DNA from: Schizochytrium sp. TIO01
Lineage: Eukaryota > Sar > Bigyra > Thraustochytrida > Thraustochytriidae
Reading direction: 5' to 3'
Assembly: GCA_004764695.1 (NCBI GenBank)
Contig: SMSO01000008.1
Span: 216,001 to 280,000, forward strand
DNA length: 64,000 bases
Positions 31,301 through 39,674 of the stretch are shown here, one piece after another. The position numbers and the translations under genes are program-made. Positions within the stretch are counted from its first letter, which is position 1; the number at the start of each line of letters is the position of its first letter. The notes under the pieces were generated by a model. The model made no database searches. It had not been told where the DNA came from and saw nothing but the letters and a program-made list of their open reading frames with translations.

Positions 31301-32350
31301 GAAGAAGAAAAAGGTGAAGGAGGAGAAGAGCTTAGAGTACTAAGAACCCACTGGAGACAGGTCCGGGTGGCCTTGGGAGAGCTCAGTTCTGCGACGGCGT
31401 GGAGTGCAGTCTGCTTAGGAGCAGGAGTCGTTCAAACCTCTACGTGCTTGTGGAGAGTAGCGCTCAAGCAAAGGAGCATTTGCAGTCGAACAGCGAGAAA
31501 GGACTCCTGCGCACAGCTCTGCCATTGTGACGTTGCAAAAATGGGTCAAGACCTCGCCAAACTTCATCAACTGCAGCAGCAGCAACAACAACAAGAGGGC
31601 GGAGATGGCAAGAACAGAATGGGCAAGAAAACACTCTCGAGGAAAGGCTCCTGCCTTGATGAGCTCCTGAGTGCAACTGGATTCCCGCCACTCAGGCGTA
31701 CAGATAGCAACCAGACAATGATGCCTTCAGACGATGAAGCCGACCACGAGTCAGATGATGATGATGCAGAAATTGCATCTCTCTACAGGAACTCGAAGCA
31801 CCGTGACTTTATCCTTGAGCAACTCAACTCAACGCCGACAAAGCCCAAACGCAAGTCGCGAGCCTCAAGTATGCCCGAAAGCTCAAGAGCATCAAGAGAC
31901 TCGCACGCCCTAAGTGATCTCCTCAGTGTTCACGACATCGACGACGAAGAAGACCTGGAGCTCCTCTCGCACCTCAACAGTGCTTCAGAATACAGTGATG
32001 ATACATCTGAAAGCAAACTATCTGAAGACGAGGAGCTCGCACTTTTACGGCGAGCAGCCCAAGCATGGGAAACCAACGACATGGGCGCTATCCACGCTTG
32101 TGAACGTGAAATCCGCGTTCGTTTGCTCGATCCAACCAAGGACACTCGTTCGCGCCTAGAACGCGAGGTGATGCTCCTCCGCCAACAGCTTGAATCTCAG
32201 AGCACAGAACTTCTTAAGCTTCGGGTATCCCAGGCTACATCGCCGTATCACTCCCGCAACGCTGCCGGGTCAGACTCCACATCTGTCACCTCGGATATTC
32301 ACTCCGAGTCTGATGCCTTCTCCTCAGTATCAGGCGCAGGCTTTTTGTAA
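28355..32350 (+). CDS. Low-complexity protein with two N-terminal membrane segments
   Basis: From the ATG at 28355 the product has 1331 residues; the frame extends 17 codons further upstream without an ATG. Residues 1-210 are polar. Hydrophobic segments near 217-235 (ELTVSAVVLVAIATLW) and 282-300 (LLQAALSVCIGVILGGIL) look like two membrane helices with a short Cys-containing loop. Residues about 330-1080 are extreme low complexity: runs of Ser, Gln, Arg, Glu and Lys encoded by drifting triplets. The last 250 residues look better conserved, with acidic Ser-rich blocks (DDEADHESDDDDAEIAS), a helical EDEELALLRRAAQAWE and a final coiled coil LEREVMLLRQQLESQS. The middle could hide unspliced introns, since other frames are also open there. 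No family was recognised, and membrane anchoring of a large disordered tail is inference. Confidence 0.65.
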   Translation: MGRQRGGRGTEPHARHAFAGGEHSLRHHSRRPSSVGTSPRPHEDASSLQEPMRPNSTTTPWSPAPMQRGWRRRPCATENGTGEIRDTSNSVIIDEHEAMSGRDASTTTQDRPYGGPNGAPPVGEGNGTDEDRRPEEDDAKEQNGAEKIQANLKRSRGRRRRRTQIQIEGGLEGLSIYGKLESQQKSEPRATTDWAISAAPRTSVRGTANEIPGSWWRYFAPELTVSAVVLVAIATLWKAQEARFLAADAIFQPTWPTCSVAGLSSDSAAEPAISATAREEYDPFLLQAALSVCIGVILGGILAPEPSQDLSLEHALEKKEELEQRERPRAHFVGNRGTQSQGTPRCTLINGSAAAQCGPCSARTSEGSNINSVNSSPEWTVYGTRWHSSRLFQVPETDSDSVVADSAEARFQGGSGSGEDLSCWSCSSCLEQQSCYRDRSTRYCCWKSSAGHEKQRPEEELRGVQQQQQQEQQQEERESVSVDSNQEDHFEKTGVCFCCQQTKNYERAISRSSSSSSSFESRLSSSSSSSSSSSSSCCSSTCSSTRRRRRRRRKSTDSEEVVSDRTLTKSTKLNLLEASNCHFFDPNDSRNGCTAAPSQQQPPQQRLHQPRSSAISSSSSSSSKNQKSKQSKQNKQNKGRRITIGTALSCCDSLPDALYCAPHIAQYRRTSVKGRRAIESSLLAETSRGSTDKGRKATGKRRKKKGEKKSADHRTFLASLNQSRSFQNRSSQNQDQLRNQGKHQSAGSRNQDQSRQLQDSCEPCRCRYLQNPAEADWFEENGTAATQEACSPGSRGGRRGRRRLLLQHQSQEENNSLLGASAKEGSYAGTSGGSVIKDGEEAEPRTTQARAEAAVLAKQQSKNTSSRSGISSEGGSTGRKSSVSLARRLPFPRELSDKSPLSLHYNKSARTRGGWENQVQPQKGDRVQVVKRKDILQQQQQQVVQQRRQARQRLSSIGNKKWCEVKRKEQTSLKAEEEEEEEEEEKGEGGEELRVLRTHWRQVRVALGELSSATAWSAVCLGAGVVQTSTCLWRVALKQRSICSRTARKDSCAQLCHCDVAKMGQDLAKLHQLQQQQQQQEGGDGKNRMGKKTLSRKGSCLDELLSATGFPPLRRTDSNQTMMPSDDEADHESDDDDAEIASLYRNSKHRDFILEQLNSTPTKPKRKSRASSMPESSRASRDSHALSDLLSVHDIDDEEDLELLSHLNSASEYSDDTSESKLSEDEELALLRRAAQAWETNDMGAIHACEREIRVRLLDPTKDTRSRLEREVMLLRQQLESQSTELLKLRVSQATSPYHSRNAAGSDSTSVTSDIHSESDAFSSVSGAGFL

Positions 32351-33837
32351 ATGATTAGAACATTCATGCGTGCACCTTTTCACTTCCGGTCGCTTTCACA
32401 ATCCATTTCTCGTCTTCTAACTGCGAAGCGGCTTGCGCACCCCAAGGCTCGACGCGTCGATCCTCTGGTGAATTTAATAATGATTGTACAATTGACCGAA
32501 AGATCGAAAGGAAGACACATTTAAAAACAGACAGACAATTTGTTTGCTGATTCTGTTGAGTTTTTTTGTTTGTTTTTCTTTTTTGTTTTTTTTCGGTGGT
32601 TATTATTCAGCCATGTTATCATTTCATTGAGGTCGTAAAGCTCGTAAAGCTCGTGCTCGTTTTCTTGATGGGGTTTGGACCCCATTAATTTGACCTGCAA
32701 ACAACCTGGGTCTGCCTATCACCCATCCTTTTACTCTCCGTAGACATTCTTAGCCGGATACCATTGACCCATCATGCCAGCCCTGTTTTAGGTCTGGTCA
32801 TTATATATCTTCCTGCTTCAAGCTTTTGACAATCCCTGACTTATGTTTGCCCCCACCCCCTGTTTACTCTTTCTAAATTCTTAATGCAATGCATTATTTA
32901 CCTTCTCAACATTTAAACTTGATTTGATAATGCGTCAAAATGATGATACGCATTTGGAGAATAGTTGAAACTCGAACATGTAGCTGACGTTGAGCGTACC
33001 AGATAATAATTTCTTTCATTGATCGATCACAATAATAGATGATTGCAACCGTGCCAGTGGAAATCCGCTTTTGTGCGCGGGTGGGCGGGCGAGCGAGCAA
33101 GCAAACAGAAAGATGTGTAATTATTTATCAGCACATAATAAGAATTATTTTGCTGGCATGCTCAATATGCCATGAGTGGGGAGCTAGTTATGCACAGGTT
33201 TCTAAAATACAGGCAGGCTAATCTTAAATAACAATACTTGCTCTTGACTGTTAAATTGTTCGGAGACATTTTTATTTATTTTTTCGAACAGGCTTTGGGT
33301 CGTTCTTCACGACGTTTGTAAAACAACACGTGTGTACGTGACTCTGCTGAATCGTTGTTATGTTGCTTAGAACCTATACTCGGGAAAACTTATTTGCTTA
33401 TTGTTCATATTCCCTTCTCCTTGAGCTTTTGTTGGTGGTGATAGTGGCATCATTTCATTAAAATCTGATCAAACTTTGAAATGCCTTGTTACTTAATTCA
33501 CTTAGACTTGAACTTATAAAAATGGCAAAATTTGCGTTTCCTATGGTGACAAACTAGGGCTAAGACCCAATCGCGGGTTAAAATCTAGCCCGCGACTCAA
33601 ATGCATTCTTGAATCGTGTTCTTGGATGGATAGCTAGCACATGCGGATGCCTCTGGCGGCGGGGATCTCATAATCAAGTACGTGTTTGCATATATATGTA
33701 TATATTTACTTTTTTTTGGAGAGGGGGGGGGGGGGGGGGCATTTAAAAACCTTGGATCACCCGAGCTTGTCGTGGATGGTACCACATTCATTGCATGTTC
33801 TTGAAGTGCAATCCTCGAGACAAATAACCATCTTCCA
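32351..33837. other. Intergenic region downstream of the low-complexity membrane protein
   Basis: This AT-rich region holds T runs near 32560-32595 and a G17 tract at 33723-33739. A minus-strand frame at 33597-33893 with a proline run overlaps its right end; the proline run is the G17 tract read backwards. No clear gene was seen between 32351 and 33590. Confidence 0.5.
33723..33739. repeat. Run of 17 G
   Basis: Seventeen consecutive guanines are preceded by a T run. Homopolymer G runs of this length are rare and prone to slippage. It lies just downstream of the candidate minus-strand gene at 33838-34254. Confidence 0.95.
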
Positions 33838-34254
33838 TCACTGACAAGGGGGGAGCCCGGCCTCGTGAATAATGAGTGCATGTTCGAAACCAACGAACGA
33901 CAACATCATTTGAGCTGTCTTGATTTCTTGCATCTTGTTAACTTGCTGAGTTTTCAAATTCAGGTAGTCTTCACAAAGCCAAAGCACAAGCTTGCAGATA
34001 ATCTCGTTAGAGCGCAAGCCCGGCCTGTTGAAGTTGACCCCTCTACCGATGCCATTGGGATTGGCACGCACCAGCCCGGCATTCGAAATTCTATTTTTAC
34101 TTGGCAGAGGGCACTCTGACGTAGATAATGGTACGGTCGGTGCTGGGTTGCTCGCGGCTGCCGGGACAAAGCGCAGCCATGGGTGCGCTTAACGTCGCCA
34201 CTTGCGATGAAGGTGTACTTCACTTGCAGTATTTCTTGATGGTTCTTTGTCCAT
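33838..34254 (-). CDS. Possible two-exon gene of unknown function
   Basis: A minus-strand frame is open for about 117 codons and ends at a TGA at 33838. The last 70 residues read like a folded protein (GLRSNEIICKLVLWLCEDYL, MMLSFVGFEHALIIHEAG). It lacks a good ATG start. An ATG at 34254-34252 followed by a GT at 34223 and an AG ending at 34188 joins it in phase, giving a 126-residue product beginning MDKEPSRNTA. The implied intron is only 36 bases. Nothing similar is known to me. The frame could be part of a longer spliced gene, because a second frame at 33597-33893 continues downstream. Confidence 0.3.
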
Positions 34255-34850
34255 TCCGGTTTCTTACCTAACCTCCCCTTCCTGAATAACTACAATATAT
34301 CATCTATATGGAATAGTCACTGCCATTTGGAGGTTATAGTCGTAGTTTTGATGTTTTCATAGTACAGTTCCACTCGTAAGCGTTGGAAAAAAATAAGATA
34401 TATAAATATAAAGTCATCTCTTGCATCTCTTGTCTTGTACTCCTCGCGGACAGCACGAGTATTGGGGGACTAGTCGATACCCAGCGCCATCTACTCGAGT
34501 CCCACTCTCTCGCAAGCCTCGCTATCTTGCAAGGTACACACCGTATCATAGTTTGCGCGCACTCGTTGCGGACACCCTTCGGCGCGGACTGACAGGTAGG
34601 TAGGTGGCTCCCTAGGTAGCCATTAATAGTAAGTAAAAGTATTTATAACAACTATTTTCTATTTTTCCAATTAAAATGAGCATACGAGCATGCATGCGAA
34701 TGAATGTCGCCCTGAGCTTTACTGGATTGTAAATCTGCGCAGTGAGATCTTTGGAGAGAACTCTCTGCATGGAAGATTGATAAAGAGGTCTCCTTTGAGT
34801 TGTGCTAGAGCTTAACTTTGGAAAAGTAGGTGGCGCAACCTCTACGACGC

Positions 34851-34871
34851 ATGAGCGATGGCGGGCGATGA
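34851..34871 (+). promoter_or_regulatory. Upstream reading frame overlapping the archaemetzincin-like start
   Basis: An ATG at 34851 opens a six-codon frame that ends in TGA at 34869-34871. It overlaps the main start codon at 34858 in another frame. Scanning ribosomes would meet it first. It could lower translation of the main frame or act as a reinitiation control. Its context (ACGC before ATG, A after) is weaker than that of the main ATG (GCG before, G after). Confidence 0.6.
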
Positions 34872-36612
34872 CTTGGCCAAAGTGCTCGCCAAGCGTGCCA
34901 AGTTTCGTCGCGATGTTTGCGCTCGAATGATTCAACGAAAAATGAGGCCTTGGCTTGCTCGCATAATTCGACAAAGAGCTTTCATAAGCAAAGTATGTGA
35001 GCAAGGGGGAGTTTACGAGCAACTTCGACTACAGGCCATCATCGCGGCTTGGAGACGCTTTACAGATGAGGAGGCTGAACGATGGGCCAAAGGTGTCACA
35101 TTCAACGGGCATCGACCAGGGTACCTATGGCAAGATGGCAACCAGGAAATGAAAGAACGCAAATTTATTGTCTTCTTTGACCATCTCGCAATCGTTGATG
35201 CAAAGTCAGGAGAGACGGTTTCAAACATACAATTCAGCCAGATTCGACGCGTGACGAAAGGAGTAGAACAAAAGAAACATGATGTAACAGTGCAGCTTAA
35301 AACAGGACATAAGGAGATATACAAACTTCTCAACTCAATAGGATTTTTTGCGGCATTCCAGTTCAATCTAATGAAATGGCTGCACAGGGAAGCGAGGAAA
35401 AGCTCAAAGCGCAAGAGTATGCGCAACTTAGATATCTTCCAGGAGGACGCTAAGAACAAGGGGCCTGAGATCATCGATTTCAAACCTAAACCTGCTCCCG
35501 ATTTACCCTTGCCAGCAGAGCGTGCCGAAGCCAGTGGTCAAGATGTAACTGGGCTCACTCCCGCTCTTCGATTAGCCTGCCAGTCGGGTCTGGATAAAAG
35601 CGGCCTTTTCGGACCAGTGCAGCGTCCATGGAAGGACGACTGGATCGCCTTGCGTCAAGACCATACGAAGCGGCAGACCTACCAGGAATGGAAGGACATG
35701 GGTCCTCGAGTTCCATTTGGAAGCAACCAAAACTATATTTACTTGGTTCCTATTGGAGATCTTGAAGAGCATGACGGAGGCTGCGAAATTCGTTGCCTTG
35801 CAGACTTTACTCGAAGCTACTTTCATGGCGTTCGAGTAGAAACCCTACCAGCAATTCCTTTAAGAGGTTTGCATAGGGATCGCGGCATGAGGCTTCACAT
35901 CGAGCTAACTGGATTTGACTCTGAAGCTGCTTGCAAGGATACCAGCGTACCTGTTCAACTCAATGAAATGGAAAAGTATTTACGGCAACTCTTGCCTAAT
36001 AACGCATTTATGCTTGTCGGGGTGACCTTACATGAGGTGTGCGCAGGGCCAGGATACGTACGTGGAAGCCCGTATATGACACTGCCTGAAGTGCGCGAGC
36101 ATGCAAATCGTCGACGCCTGTGCGTACTCAGTTTGTCTAGACTTGATCCATGGTACAGGCGTAGCACAGCCAAAGACTTTTACACAATGGAAACACGCGA
36201 GACCCGCAAGGCACTGCTAGTACGCCGTGCCTGCCGGTGGCTTGGCCATCATATAATGTTGTTTTTCGATATGGATCATTGCGTTTACCACAGTTGCCTC
36301 ATGAACGGTTTTGTCAGTCTTGAAGAAATGCATTATGTACCTCTCCAAGTTTGCCCCATTTGTTTACGGAAGCTGCTCGATGCGATTGGGGTGAAAACGT
36401 CGTCACGCTGCATCGAGCGCTACAGCGCTATGCGCAGGTTTTGTCACGTGAACAACCGGGTATTTGCACGCGAAAAACGTTGGTATGATGTTAGAATTAA
36501 GTCACTTGAGAAACGACATCTGCAATACCTCACTGACAAGGAGCTCGAACGACTCTTTGGCGTGATGCTTCCAGAACAAGAAACTCTCTCGCTGCCGGCG
36601 GTGGCGACATAG
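34858..36612 (+). CDS. IQ + PH-like + archaemetzincin-like protein with a degenerate zinc site
   Basis: The product has 584 residues. An IQ motif lies at 25-35 (IQRKMRPWLAR), a calmodulin-type binding site. Residues about 88-177 form a PH-like domain (ERKFIVFFDHLAIVD, then a final helix with W174). From about 294 the sequence follows archaemetzincins (AMZ1/AMZ2): YIYLVPIGDL, NAFMLVGVTLHEV, and the C-terminal HCVYHSCLMNG, EEMHYVPLQVCPICLRKL and RCIERYSAMRRF. The family has a catalytic HExxHxxGxxH motif followed by four structural cysteines. Here the cysteines C475, C480, C499 and C502 and M482 are kept. The catalytic segment is HHIMLFFDMDHC (464-475): Glu became His, the second zinc His became Leu and the Gly became Asp. 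It is very likely not an active protease, but the frame is intact, so a structural or binding role is inferred. The start ATG has a strong context and is overlapped by a short upstream frame. Confidence 0.85.
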   Translation: MAGDDLAKVLAKRAKFRRDVCARMIQRKMRPWLARIIRQRAFISKVCEQGGVYEQLRLQAIIAAWRRFTDEEAERWAKGVTFNGHRPGYLWQDGNQEMKERKFIVFFDHLAIVDAKSGETVSNIQFSQIRRVTKGVEQKKHDVTVQLKTGHKEIYKLLNSIGFFAAFQFNLMKWLHREARKSSKRKSMRNLDIFQEDAKNKGPEIIDFKPKPAPDLPLPAERAEASGQDVTGLTPALRLACQSGLDKSGLFGPVQRPWKDDWIALRQDHTKRQTYQEWKDMGPRVPFGSNQNYIYLVPIGDLEEHDGGCEIRCLADFTRSYFHGVRVETLPAIPLRGLHRDRGMRLHIELTGFDSEAACKDTSVPVQLNEMEKYLRQLLPNNAFMLVGVTLHEVCAGPGYVRGSPYMTLPEVREHANRRRLCVLSLSRLDPWYRRSTAKDFYTMETRETRKALLVRRACRWLGHHIMLFFDMDHCVYHSCLMNGFVSLEEMHYVPLQVCPICLRKLLDAIGVKTSSRCIERYSAMRRFCHVNNRVFAREKRWYDVRIKSLEKRHLQYLTDKELERLFGVMLPEQETLSLPAVAT

Positions 36613-37361
36613 CCATTTGAATCGTTGCTTTAGATCTGTCGCTCAGATATTGACTCTTATAAACTGCAGTCCCACGCCTTTGTCCATTCCCATTGGCCAA
36701 ACAGTGCCTGGTAATAGTGTAGTTTAACTTGTGCTATACAAGGATCGTTGAAAGATAGCAACATCCCAAATCCAATCTGGGCTTTAAAATTATAATTTAT
36801 TGAATCCTTTTGGTCCTTCAAATGCCAGTTTATAAAAAGCAGATGTCAAAGGAATTTAGCAAGGTTTATAAACCCGATCTCTTAGCTATGAGATCCCTCT
36901 CCCTCTCCCCCTCCACCCTAAAACCCACTTATATACGGCATACAAATATCTTCTTTTGCAACTTTAAAGAAAGTCGCCGTATATACTTAATTTAACCTTC
37001 TCTGTCTTGATCTATTTTTGCGTTGGCTATTTTAGTTACCCCGGATCTCCAATTTCTTGCTAGCAGGTTGCGCACTGATTTGTTGTTGATATTATATCAA
37101 ACACTGTGTAGCTTGGAAGCTGAGATGAATTGAAGGATTCAAGGTAGATATCAGAGTTTAAAAAATAAATTAAAAAATCATTTGACTCGGGTTCTGATGT
37201 AAAAAAAATTATGTCGCTTTTCCTAATCATGGGTCAGGGTAAATCTTCGAGGCCAAACACATTCATAGCACTGACCTCCACAGCAGCCAGGAGGAGTGCT
37301 ATCACTGGCTTCGAAGCACCTCTTGGTTACTGCGCTGAGCGGCACAGCCACGCTCGTGAGA
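36613..37361. other. Intergenic region before the BT1 transporter
   Basis: About 750 bases of AT-rich DNA. It should hold the 3' end of the archaemetzincin-like gene and the promoter of the transporter. No repeats of note and no gene were seen. Confidence 0.6.
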
Positions 37362-39470
37362 ATGCTCACAACGAGCGATGCTCGTGGGCTACGGCGAGAC
37401 GATTCCGGTAGCAGCGAGGAGGCATCTTCATTTTTGGCGGATATCGAGCGACGCGAGCGACATGGGGGCCAAATGCAAGCGATGGAAATGGATCTCGGGC
37501 GTCCGGCGAGTGCTACAGACCCATCTTCATCTCCAAGTTCTTCTTCGTCACTCAGAAATAGCAATTCAGCGACTGGGAAAGCTAATGATACGCACGAAAG
37601 GGTCTCTATTGGCAGAATACTAAAAGATGTAATAACAGCTCCTCTAAACGTAGCCAAGTACTACCGCCGGCTAACTGAGGCATTTGGCTGGAGGTTTGTG
37701 GCAATCGTTTCCATCGTATACGGCCTAAACCAGGGTATGGGTGAAGCCTTCTTCGAGTTTGGAGGCCAGTACCTTTTGTCCGATGAACCGCCAGATGGTT
37801 ACGGTCTAAATGCTAACCGCATGGAATCCATTTCGGGATTTGCAAATGTCCCATGGCAGATTAAGTCGGTCTATGGTATTCTTAGTGATAGTTTCCCTAT
37901 CGTGGGCTACCATCGTAGCCCATACGTCGTTATTGCAGGGATTTTTGGTGTGCTGAGCTGGGGCGCTTTATGGCTCGTGCCGCTCAGTCTTGGCATGGTA
38001 GCTACAATGCTTTTCCTTGGTAACCTCTCAGTAGCTTCACCAGACGTTATGATTGATGCTTCTGTGGCTGAGCGCTGTCGTACGCACCCAAACTTTGCCT
38101 CTGATTTACAGACCCTGTGCTGGGCCAGCTTTGGTCTTGGCAAAATCTTTGCCTCCTCTACCATGGGGGTTATTCTCGCAACCTTTGGATCAAGGTCTAT
38201 GTTTGGGCTTACGTCTCTCACAAGCATAGCAATGCTTCTGCCAGCCATTTTTAATTGGCTTACTGAGGAGCCTCGTTCAGCTGAGAGGCTTCTCAGCGAA
38301 GTCCGAATCCCATCGTCCTCGCCATCAACCGAGCCTTCCACAATGACTCGCAACGAAGGAATACGAGTTAGCGAACAAGAACAACGTCCAGAGAATAGCC
38401 TCTATCATCCGACATCACAAGTGTCGTATGCTTCAGGATACGCATCAGTCTCTGCTATTGAGGATATTGAGTTATCTTCCCAGAGCGATGATACAGGTAC
38501 TTCCAGGATATACGGGCAAGATACTAGCGATTACAGTGAGACTGCTATGGCCCCTCATGGTTGCGTCGGACGCTTGCGACACGCGTTTCGTGACCCTCTT
38601 TCTGGCCCGATCTATTACTTATCATTTATCGTCATGGGCATATCAATCTCCATGGGTTTTGTGGCTAAACAAAGTGAGGACTATTTAGTAGTTTTTGGTG
38701 CGGCAATTCTTACGACATTGGCCATTTCAATTGCTGTACTACGCCTCGAAGGTAAAGTAAGTCTCCGTCTTGCTAAAGCATCTTGTTATATTTTTCTAGC
38801 AAATGCCATTCAACCTACATCAGCATTGTTGTTTTTGTGGTCAAAGCGTGACGAGCGTTTCTGCGGTGATAATGAGAGCGCTTGCCCCGGTAAGTTTTGC
38901 CCACGTCCATGTTTCTCAGAGGAATTTATAGCTATGGTCGACGTAGTTGGGTATGTAGTCTTTGTTGTGGGTACATCAATGTACAACAAATACTTGAGTT
39001 TATGGCCCTATCGTCGCATATGGCGAGTAACCCAGATTGCGTTGACGTTTGTAAGCCTCTTAGACCTTGTGTTTGTATGCCGATGGAACTTAGCCATTGG
39101 AATTCCAGACAAAGCGTTCATTATGGGTGATGAAATCCTCTCTGACCTTATTGCGCGGTTGAACACGATGCCATTATTTGTCTTGGCTGCTGCAACCTGC
39201 CCACCAGGAGTAGAGGCAACACTGTTTGCGCTCAATATGGGCCTTTCCAATTTTGGCGGTACATTGGGCAAGTACCATGGACTAGGGTTAATGTGGGTTT
39301 TTGGTGGTGTGACAGGTCCAGAGTTTGCAAATTTAGACTACTTTGTCCTCGTCCGTAGTTTGATGCGACTTTTACCTATTCTTCTAATACCCATGCTGGT
39401 GCCCACTGGAACCCCTCAAACAGAAACCTTCGAGGAGCCAACCCGAGCCGAGGAGGGCGAGAAAAACTAG
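37362..39470 (+). CDS. BT1-family (folate/biopterin-type) membrane transporter
   Basis: From the ATG at 37362 the product has 702 residues; the open frame continues 22 codons upstream without ATG. Residues 1-95 are a polar N-terminal tail. The transporter follows with BT1 hallmarks: FEFGGQYLLSDEPP, VPWQIKSVYGILSDSFPIVG, then YHRSPYVVIAGIFGVLSWG. About 12 membrane segments are visible in two halves, with a Ser/Glu-rich loop of about 90 residues between them (near 310-400). BT1 proteins belong to the major facilitator superfamily and carry folates or pterins in trypanosomatids, plants and cyanobacteria. Stramenopiles and apicomplexans have many copies. The real substrate cannot be read from sequence. 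A Cys-rich outer loop (CGDNESACPGKFCPRPC) in the second half is unusual and may be disulphide-bonded. Location, plasma or organelle membrane, is unknown. Confidence 0.9.
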   Translation: MLTTSDARGLRRDDSGSSEEASSFLADIERRERHGGQMQAMEMDLGRPASATDPSSSPSSSSSLRNSNSATGKANDTHERVSIGRILKDVITAPLNVAKYYRRLTEAFGWRFVAIVSIVYGLNQGMGEAFFEFGGQYLLSDEPPDGYGLNANRMESISGFANVPWQIKSVYGILSDSFPIVGYHRSPYVVIAGIFGVLSWGALWLVPLSLGMVATMLFLGNLSVASPDVMIDASVAERCRTHPNFASDLQTLCWASFGLGKIFASSTMGVILATFGSRSMFGLTSLTSIAMLLPAIFNWLTEEPRSAERLLSEVRIPSSSPSTEPSTMTRNEGIRVSEQEQRPENSLYHPTSQVSYASGYASVSAIEDIELSSQSDDTGTSRIYGQDTSDYSETAMAPHGCVGRLRHAFRDPLSGPIYYLSFIVMGISISMGFVAKQSEDYLVVFGAAILTTLAISIAVLRLEGKVSLRLAKASCYIFLANAIQPTSALLFLWSKRDERFCGDNESACPGKFCPRPCFSEEFIAMVDVVGYVVFVVGTSMYNKYLSLWPYRRIWRVTQIALTFVSLLDLVFVCRWNLAIGIPDKAFIMGDEILSDLIARLNTMPLFVLAAATCPPGVEATLFALNMGLSNFGGTLGKYHGLGLMWVFGGVTGPEFANLDYFVLVRSLMRLLPILLIPMLVPTGTPQTETFEEPTRAEEGEKN

Positions 39471-39545
39471 AGTCTATGACATATCATTCAAATCTCCATG
39501 CATACACATTCATTATATAATTGTTACTCTAAATTTGGTTGAGTG

Positions 39546-39551
39546 AATAAA
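39546..39551 (+). terminator. Candidate polyadenylation signal of the BT1 gene
   Basis: An AATAAA hexamer lies 75 bases after the stop codon of the BT1 gene and is followed by an A-rich stretch. The region between the two convergent genes is only about 200 bases long, so the 3' ends of both transcripts must be close. Confidence 0.4.
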
Positions 39552-39674
39552 ATAAAAAAAACCCATGTCCTTAGTTTGCATCGCATTGATATATGCAGTG
39601 GCTGTCCGCAAGGTATGAATATAAATCAAATGTATTTATATTAACTAAAACGTTTCAACATCTTCGTAGGTTCT

